Below, one piece after another: positions 58,764 through 64,000 of a DNA stretch of 64,000 nucleotides. The stretch's first letter is position 1. Every line of letters begins with the position of its first letter. Source of the DNA: Ravibacter sp964559125. Its GTDB lineage: Bacteria > Bacteroidota > Bacteroidia > Cytophagales > Spirosomataceae. The stretch is from positions 1 to 64,000 of the forward strand of contig CAZLGW010000001.1 of assembly GCA_964559125.1 (NCBI GenBank), in the 5' to 3' direction. The notes beneath the pieces are model-generated. The model ran no database searches and was not told the origin of the DNA. It was given only the letters and a program-made list of their open reading frames with translations. Position numbers and translations under genes: made by a program.

Positions 58764-61460
58764 CTATCTCTCAAACAGCATCCAATCTACATAAAACAAT
58801 CCCCCTTTTGCAGAATCATTTTCAAAAGTGAGAAACAGGTCCTGCGGGCCGGCGGTGGCATTCAGCGGCATCGTGAATTCTTTCCAGTCTGTTTTCGGGT
58901 CGTTTACCTTTTCAGCCGGTACTGCGACACTACCTAATACCAGCCCTGTCCGGGCGCCTGTTCTCAGCACAATGTTGCCGCCCGCCCCCTGCGTCTGGAC
59001 TCTGAATCTGGCCTGTTTTACCTGTTTCAGGTCGATCTGGCCGAATTTTACATATTTACCATTTGTAATATTCGCGATATAGGAATTGAATCCTGTATTG
59101 GCAGTGGCAATCACTACTCCTACATTTCCTTCCTCGTAATCTTCCATTTGTATCCGGGGGTGCCTTAGCACCAGGTGGCTCCGGGAAGTGAGTGGTTCGA
59201 TGCCGTTTGCACCGCCGTCGGTATAGGAGGCAAGTAATACATAGGCGCCGTTTTCATTTGACAGTGTATGCCTGTCGAAGACGAATGTGCCCTCGAGCGG
59301 AATGTTTTTCTCTTTGGAAGTAAGGTCAAGAATATAGGCCGCGATGCTCTGCGCATCTTCGTCTGAAAGGGTGGGGTGGGGCGGCATCGGGTAGGTCCCC
59401 CAGTTTCCCGATCCTCCCGAAATGATTTTATCTGCCAGGAACCGGGTTGCATCCGGTTTGTCTTTGTAACGTGCTGAGACTTCTATAAGAGAAGGACCGA
59501 TCGATTTGGTGTCTTTCTGGTGACAGGCTTTACAGTCAAGGCCGGAATAGAGGATTTCTGTCTGCGCATGCCTGATGTTTCCTCCTCCTTTCGACAGCAC
59601 GCCGGCCAGGTCTTTTGAGAAGTCGAGATAATGGAAGCCAGCCGTAAGGTTACTTTCGCTGATCGTCTTATCTTCTTTGTCCGCAACTGCTATTTTGTAG
59701 GAAAACTCAGCGTTATCCCAGTAGAAGCTGGTATTGCCGGGGCTGCTGATATTGACTGTAGGCGGCGTGTTGCCGGCTTTGATAACCTGTGTAAACGATC
59801 CGGATCCGCCGTGATGATCGGTAACGGTTAGCGTGACGGGATAAGCACCCGGCTTTCTGAAGGTATACTGCACATTTTCTCCGGAGAATTTCTTGCCGTC
59901 GATCTGCCATTCGTAGGTCAGCCGGTCATCTTTATCGAAGTCTTTGGTGCCTTCCGACGAGAAAGATACGCGGAGTGGAACGGCCCCGATGGTTTCGCTG
60001 GCATTTGCTACTGCAACGGGATTCCTGTTGCCCTCGCTGTACTCTACCCTGATAATGCCCGCGTCGGTATTGGGGGCAAACCAGTTGGTGCCGTAGGCGA
60101 GTATATAAAGCGCCCCGTCATGGGCGATAGCCATATCCATTGGAGCTACCACTTTAAGGCCGGGAAGGAAGGGCTCCATCGAAAGGTAATTGCCTTCGGC
60201 ATCCATCGTAACGGCCATTATCCACCTTCGTACCCAATCATATATAAGGAGCTTGCCATTGTAATAATCAGGGAGTTTGTAAGGTGCATCAGGGTACTCA
60301 TCAGAATAGTAAACCGGTCCGGCCATGGCGCTTGCCCCGCCTTTTCCTACGAGCGGCCATCTTTTGGAAGGTCCCTTGCCATACCAGATGAATGCGGGCT
60401 GGGCAGGAGGGAGCTCTTTTACGCCGGTATTGTTGGGGGAGTTGTTAACAGGGCGCAGTGGATCCTGCGCCGGGCCTTCCTTTTTGGTTTCGAAGTCGTA
60501 TTTGGGAAATGCTTCATTTGCGCCGAGAAAGTAAGGGTAGCCGAAGAAGCCGGGTTTCCTGGCCTGGTTGATCTCGTCATAGCTCAGCTTGCCCTCCTCG
60601 GCTGCAACCTCGGTGTCGGGCCCTACATCCCCCCAGTAGAGGTACCCGTTTTTCGGGTCAACCGATATCCTGAACGGGTTTCTGCAACCCATAACGTAGA
60701 TCTCGGGCTTTCCTTTGGACCCGTCTTTTGGGAAGAGATTTCCGTCGGGAATGGAATAGCTTCCGTCGTCTTCAGGTTTTATGCGAATGATTTTCCCCCT
60801 GTAGTCATTGGAATTGGCCGAAGAAGCCTGGCCATCGGACAGGTGTCTCCCGGGGCGCTCATCGGTAGGGTTGTGCCCTTCTATTTCTTCTGCATTGGTA
60901 TTGTCTCCTATGGAAAGATACAGGAGTCCGTTCCTGTCGAAAACGATATGTCCGGCCGAATGACAACAGTACACCCTCTGGGTCGGAATCTCGAGCAAGA
61001 CTTTCTTTGAGCCAGGATCTAGCATTCCGTCGCGGAACTCGTACCTGGCCAGTTCGCTGATACTTCGCTCGCCTGCGACAGAATTATAAAAATAAACCCA
61101 ATGGTTGGTCTCAAATCCCGGGTCGAGCGCAACTCCGAGCAGGCCGTCTTCGATACCGCTGAATACGTTGAAATGGGCAATGGTCTTAACGGCTTTGGTC
61201 CCGGTGTCGTAAAGCTTTACCGCACCCTTACGTTCGGCAACAAGCACGCTGAGGTCGGGCAGGATGGCCATTTGCATGGGCTCATCAAACCCCGCAGCCA
61301 GTGTGATATAGCTGAAGCGGGTACTGTCCGGAACGCTTTCGAGTTCCCGGTTTACTGACGTAAAAGCCTGCAGGGACCACACGAACATGGCTGAAAGTGT
61401 AGCGATTCCGGAAATGGGGAGTAGTTTACCGGGTTTGAAAACAGTACTTTGTTTCGGCAT
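58764..61460 (-). CDS. Glucose/sorbosone-type dehydrogenase fused to PKD, cytochrome c and CBM6 domains
   Basis: An 898-residue exported redox protein. A signal or anchor segment (LLPISGIATLSAMFVWSL) is followed by a PQQ-dependent sugar dehydrogenase-type propeller (about 50-470) with PDLSVLVAERKGAVKLYD, RVYCCHSAGHIVFDRNGLLY, VMGCRNPFRISVDPKNGYLY and SAMAGPVYYSDEYPDAP. A PKD domain spans about 480-560. A cytochrome c domain has CKACH at 643-647 with distal Met in TYPMPPHPTLSDEDAQSIAA, and a CBM6-like module (about 767-898) opens RIQMEDYEEGNVG and ends FYVDWMLFER. Electrons taken from a sugar-like substrate could pass to the heme. It follows the FAD oxidoreductase by 53 bp on the same strand. 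Confidence 0.9.
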   Translation of the reverse strand: MPKQSTVFKPGKLLPISGIATLSAMFVWSLQAFTSVNRELESVPDSTRFSYITLAAGFDEPMQMAILPDLSVLVAERKGAVKLYDTGTKAVKTIAHFNVFSGIEDGLLGVALDPGFETNHWVYFYNSVAGERSISELARYEFRDGMLDPGSKKVLLEIPTQRVYCCHSAGHIVFDRNGLLYLSIGDNTNAEEIEGHNPTDERPGRHLSDGQASSANSNDYRGKIIRIKPEDDGSYSIPDGNLFPKDGSKGKPEIYVMGCRNPFRISVDPKNGYLYWGDVGPDTEVAAEEGKLSYDEINQARKPGFFGYPYFLGANEAFPKYDFETKKEGPAQDPLRPVNNSPNNTGVKELPPAQPAFIWYGKGPSKRWPLVGKGGASAMAGPVYYSDEYPDAPYKLPDYYNGKLLIYDWVRRWIMAVTMDAEGNYLSMEPFLPGLKVVAPMDMAIAHDGALYILAYGTNWFAPNTDAGIIRVEYSEGNRNPVAVANASETIGAVPLRVSFSSEGTKDFDKDDRLTYEWQIDGKKFSGENVQYTFRKPGAYPVTLTVTDHHGGSGSFTQVIKAGNTPPTVNISSPGNTSFYWDNAEFSYKIAVADKEDKTISESNLTAGFHYLDFSKDLAGVLSKGGGNIRHAQTEILYSGLDCKACHQKDTKSIGPSLIEVSARYKDKPDATRFLADKIISGGSGNWGTYPMPPHPTLSDEDAQSIAAYILDLTSKEKNIPLEGTFVFDRHTLSNENGAYVLLASYTDGGANGIEPLTSRSHLVLRHPRIQMEDYEEGNVGVVIATANTGFNSYIANITNGKYVKFGQIDLKQVKQARFRVQTQGAGGNIVLRTGARTGLVLGSVAVPAEKVNDPKTDWKEFTMPLNATAGPQDLFLTFENDSAKGGLFYVDWMLFER

Positions 61461-61513
61461 GGGTGTATAGGAACAACTCTTTTCTGTAAATTAACACTAT
61501 TTCGGGTTACTAT

Positions 61514-63196
61514 CTACTCCGGCCAGTGTGTTTCGAGTCCCTGTTTCCTGATATGGTTCTGAAAATCCTCCAGTATATTCCTGCGTTCTCTGACAGATCT
61601 GGGTAGGATTTTCTTCGTGTGCGAATAGGAGATCAGCATGCCGACAGCCTCTCCGATGCTCCATTCGATCGGATGCAGCCGGTAGCAACCATTGGTAATA
61701 TGAGTGGTCCCGATATTTTTATTAGCGGGGAAGAGATTGTTTATCCTCTTAGGCAGCAGCGCCCCCAACGGGATCTGGAAGGGAAGGGAGGCGAAATCAA
61801 TATAGTTATCACCTTTGTTGCTTGGATGCAGATCTATGTGATAATAACCCGTTCCGACACTGTCGTAGAAATCGGCGGACTTTTTGTCGTCTTTTTCTCC
61901 GGCGACCAGCTTCCGGTTTTCGGCTCCGACGTGCTCTTCCAGGACAGTGAATTCGGCCCTGATCCTCCGTGATTCCCGGACATAGGGGTACATAGCCATA
62001 CCATCTTCCGTTCCCATTATATCTTTCCGTAGTCTCAGGCCTTTCCATCCCTGTCCTCCGTCGGGACGGGGTGCTTCGGTCTGCAGCCAGTATAACAGAG
62101 AAAGGTTCATCTGCCTGGCCCCTTCAATAGATTCTTTGACCTCTTTTTCACTTACGTCGATCAGGTTGCCCATCATGTAGTCGTTCTGTGGCCAGTTGAC
62201 GAGCGTAACGTCGTTTGAAATGGTTCCGGGGAGGAAATTCCTTTTGTGGAGCATCCGGCGGTAGAGCCACAGGTTCAGGGCGCTGCCTGTTTTTTCTCCC
62301 CTGGGATCGAATCCGAGTGCTTTGGGTTCCAGTGTTTTCGGATTGGAATAGTTCAGCTCCAGCAGCCGGCCCGACCAGGCAGGCTTAAGGGGCGGGACAA
62401 ATTTCGACCAGAAATCGTACCGGGCGGGCTTTTTGATCACATGATCGGATTTCTCATCGTAATCGAGCGCAAAACAAAGAGTAAAGGCCTGGTGGTTGTC
62501 CGGGTTTGCTTTTTCTGCAGCATGGAGCTCTCGGGTTTCCTTTTTAGATTCCGTCCCTTTAACATATTCTGTCCCGGTAAGCGGAAGCAGCTCGCCGGTT
62601 TCGGTCGCATCGACAAACCAGGAGCCGGAAAGCCTGATTTTATCGCCGGTAAAACGGTGCGTCATGACGATCCCTTTTACTTCGTCTCCCGAAGCTTCCC
62701 CTTTATAAGGCTTATAGTTCAGCAGAATTCGGAGCTGCCCGGAGCTCAGGTAGGGCTGGAGCATTTCATACAGAACGGCTACCGTAACCCTAGGTTCATG
62801 GCAGATGCGCGAAACCGACCCGTCGCCCGGATTGAGATTGTTGCGGTTAAGCGCATCCGTAGTAAGCGGATAGTTCCTTTTGTAATAAGATCTCACCCGG
62901 TTCCGGTACTCCCGGTAGGAAGCCGGTGCGCCGTGTGTTTCTATCCACATATGCTCGTCGGGTGGTACGCCCTGCTGGGAAACCTGGCCTCCTAGCCAGT
63001 CGGTTTCTTCGGTCAGAATAACATTGAGGCCATTCCTGCAAAGCGCCAGCGCCGCTGCGCAGCCGCCTAATCCCCCGCCTGCCACGACGGCGTCTGCGCT
63101 TAGCTCAGCCTGGGGAAGAATAGCCTGTCCGAATGGGGGTTGTAATAAACTGCCGGTGCCAACGGAAGCCGTCAAAAGAAAATTTCTTCTGTTCAT
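61514..63196 (-). CDS. FAD-dependent oxidoreductase with Tat signal
   Basis: A 560-residue enzyme of the FAD_oxidored (PF12831-type) group. The start MNRRNFLLTASVGTGSLL has the twin-arginine motif RRNFL, so it is exported folded with its cofactor. FAD binding is shown by VVAGGGLGGCAAALALCRNG and TEETDWLGGQVSQQGVPPDE, and SWFVDATETGELLPLTGTEY is typical. The end has NLFPANKNIGTTHITNGCYR and HPIEWSIGEAVGML. The substrate is unknown; in Bacteroidota such proteins sit in SusCD loci. It lies between a SusD gene and a cytochrome-containing dehydrogenase. Confidence 0.9.
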   Translation of the reverse strand: MNRRNFLLTASVGTGSLLQPPFGQAILPQAELSADAVVAGGGLGGCAAALALCRNGLNVILTEETDWLGGQVSQQGVPPDEHMWIETHGAPASYREYRNRVRSYYKRNYPLTTDALNRNNLNPGDGSVSRICHEPRVTVAVLYEMLQPYLSSGQLRILLNYKPYKGEASGDEVKGIVMTHRFTGDKIRLSGSWFVDATETGELLPLTGTEYVKGTESKKETRELHAAEKANPDNHQAFTLCFALDYDEKSDHVIKKPARYDFWSKFVPPLKPAWSGRLLELNYSNPKTLEPKALGFDPRGEKTGSALNLWLYRRMLHKRNFLPGTISNDVTLVNWPQNDYMMGNLIDVSEKEVKESIEGARQMNLSLLYWLQTEAPRPDGGQGWKGLRLRKDIMGTEDGMAMYPYVRESRRIRAEFTVLEEHVGAENRKLVAGEKDDKKSADFYDSVGTGYYHIDLHPSNKGDNYIDFASLPFQIPLGALLPKRINNLFPANKNIGTTHITNGCYRLHPIEWSIGEAVGMLISYSHTKKILPRSVRERRNILEDFQNHIRKQGLETHWPE

Positions 63197-63262
63197 CAGA
63201 AAATAAAAGAGTAATGAATTTCTAAAGTATTAATTTTTGAACCAATGAGAAGCTTTTTTCTG

Positions 63263-64000
63263 CTAATACCCGTCATTTTGCCCAAGATTCGGATTCCTGT
63301 CGATTTCCACCTGGGGAATAGGGAAAAGGTTGAACCGGGCATGCCAGAAACGGTTCCGGTCTCTTACCTTCAGTTTGTCTTTATAGGCTTCATAGCTGGC
63401 AACATCGTTCAGGTCGTGCCTTTCAGAGGTTTTGAAATCGGGGATCATATCGGGAGTAACGTCTATATATCCTCCTGACTTAATATTTCCATCCTCGTCA
63501 TAGCTTTGCGCAACCGGGAATCCATAGCTGGGACCCGCGTTGGTAAGATCTCCTATGTCCCATCTCCTCATATCTGCGAAGTGCAGCCCTTCCATGACGA
63601 GTTCTACCTTCCGCTCTCTTCTGATGAGCTGCCGCATTTTCTGCTGGTTTCCAATCCGGTCGGCCGAAACGTCCGGCATACCCGACCTGTTCCTGACCAG
63701 GTTGATAGCGTCGTAGACGGAGTTGTCTAATTCATTAAGCTCAATTTTTGCTTCAGCGTAGGTGAGCAGTACCTCTGCATACCGCATAAGAGGGACATTA
63801 CAGGTCTGCACGTTGATCGATTCGGAGGTTTCATAGCTGAATTTCCTCCAGATATAGCCGAGTCCCGCATTCACGAAGCTTGTCCACGCCGCACCGCTAT
63901 TGATATCCGCATTGACGTTTCTGGCCCACTGGCCGGTAGAAAAATTATAGAAGGAAGTAGTCGGGTTATAAGCTTCCAGTACAAACCGTATCCTGCCGCC
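63263..64000 (-). CDS. SusD/RagB family lipoprotein, C-terminal part (cut by right edge)
   Basis: The reading frame runs from the right edge to a stop at 63263, giving about 245 residues of the C-terminal half. Marks are SFYNFSTGQWARNVN near the edge, VPLMRYAEVLLTYAEAKIEL, AINLVRNRSGMPDV, RRERKVELVMEGLHFADMRR and the end RFNLFPIPQVEIDRNPNLGQ. It is the surface ligand-binding partner of a SusC that should lie just beyond the window. It is followed by the FAD oxidoreductase and the dehydrogenase-cytochrome fusion on the same strand (66 bp gap), so the three probably form one locus. Confidence 0.92.
   Translation of the reverse strand, partial: GGRIRFVLEAYNPTTSFYNFSTGQWARNVNADINSGAAWTSFVNAGLGYIWRKFSYETSESINVQTCNVPLMRYAEVLLTYAEAKIELNELDNSVYDAINLVRNRSGMPDVSADRIGNQQKMRQLIRRERKVELVMEGLHFADMRRWDIGDLTNAGPSYGFPVAQSYDEDGNIKSGGYIDVTPDMIPDFKTSERHDLNDVASYEAYKDKLKVRDRNRFWHARFNLFPIPQVEIDRNPNLGQNDGY

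Overview
The window looks like chromosome of a Bacteroidota bacterium, most likely Cytophagales (a Dyadobacter/Spirosoma-like member is a guess). The signs are two SusC/SusD loci, an ECF sigma/FecR pair, a gliding-type GldG, type 2 OMP decarboxylase, type 3 ProRS, and Bacteroidota promoters (TTTG or TTG, about 19-20 nt, then TAnnTTTG) in front of several genes. Most of the window is ordinary core genome in short operons. No rRNA, tRNA, CRISPR array, phage or insertion sequence was recognised.

Layout. 1-10453 (minus): an uptake and oxidation locus, read as ECF sigma, FecR, SusC, SusD, a lipoprotein with beta-propeller, HEAT and cytochrome c parts, then a ceramidase-like enzyme cut by the left edge. 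10499-16249 (minus): a complete seven-gene Mrp cation/proton antiporter operon in A-to-G order with coupled gene junctions. 16426-19357 (plus): an LTA-synthase-like membrane sulfatase and an SMP-30 lactonase. 19450-29444 (plus): PBP2 and RodA (cell elongation), a DUF2520 protein, a KdsC-like phosphatase, SbcD-SbcC and a WYL regulator. 29535-30417 (minus): DinB and a truncated DUF2461 gene, each behind a near-identical promoter/operator block. 30847-35628 (minus): rimP-nusA-infB with a two-box promoter and a terminator-like hairpin in the leader. 36235-41234 (plus): a lipid A type acyltransferase, a family 9 glycosyltransferase, AguB, SSB and DprA. 41460-43453 (minus): FKBP isomerase and ProRS. 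43754-47330 (plus): a low-complexity lipoprotein, a FadL-like porin, and a DJ-1 family protein lacking its cysteine. 47334-53342: RfbC (minus), PyrF-LysA-DUF423 (plus), then DnaN and GldG (minus). 53479-58745 (plus): CinA, a 2-oxoacid dehydrogenase E2, a deoxynucleotidase and a two-component system. 58764-64000 (minus): a second oxidative locus, SusD (cut by the right edge), a Tat-exported FAD oxidoreductase, and a sugar dehydrogenase-PKD-cytochrome c-CBM6 fusion.

How the parts work together. The two edge loci pair TonB-dependent uptake with secreted redox enzymes carrying heme motifs and show no glycoside hydrolase inside the window, so they look suited to oxidising a small imported or surface-bound substrate. 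The middle serves envelope growth (PBP2, RodA, KdsC, acyltransferase, GT9), DNA handling (SbcCD, SSB, DprA, DnaN) and translation and transcription (IF2, NusA, RimP, ProRS).

The least ordinary signals are the duplicated operator blocks at 30071-30490, the truncation they explain, a MITE-like unit with tandem stem-loops at 41246-41426, the rimP-nusA-infB leader hairpin, and the DJ-1 family protein with Ala in place of Cys. None of these amounts to a clearly new multi-gene system.
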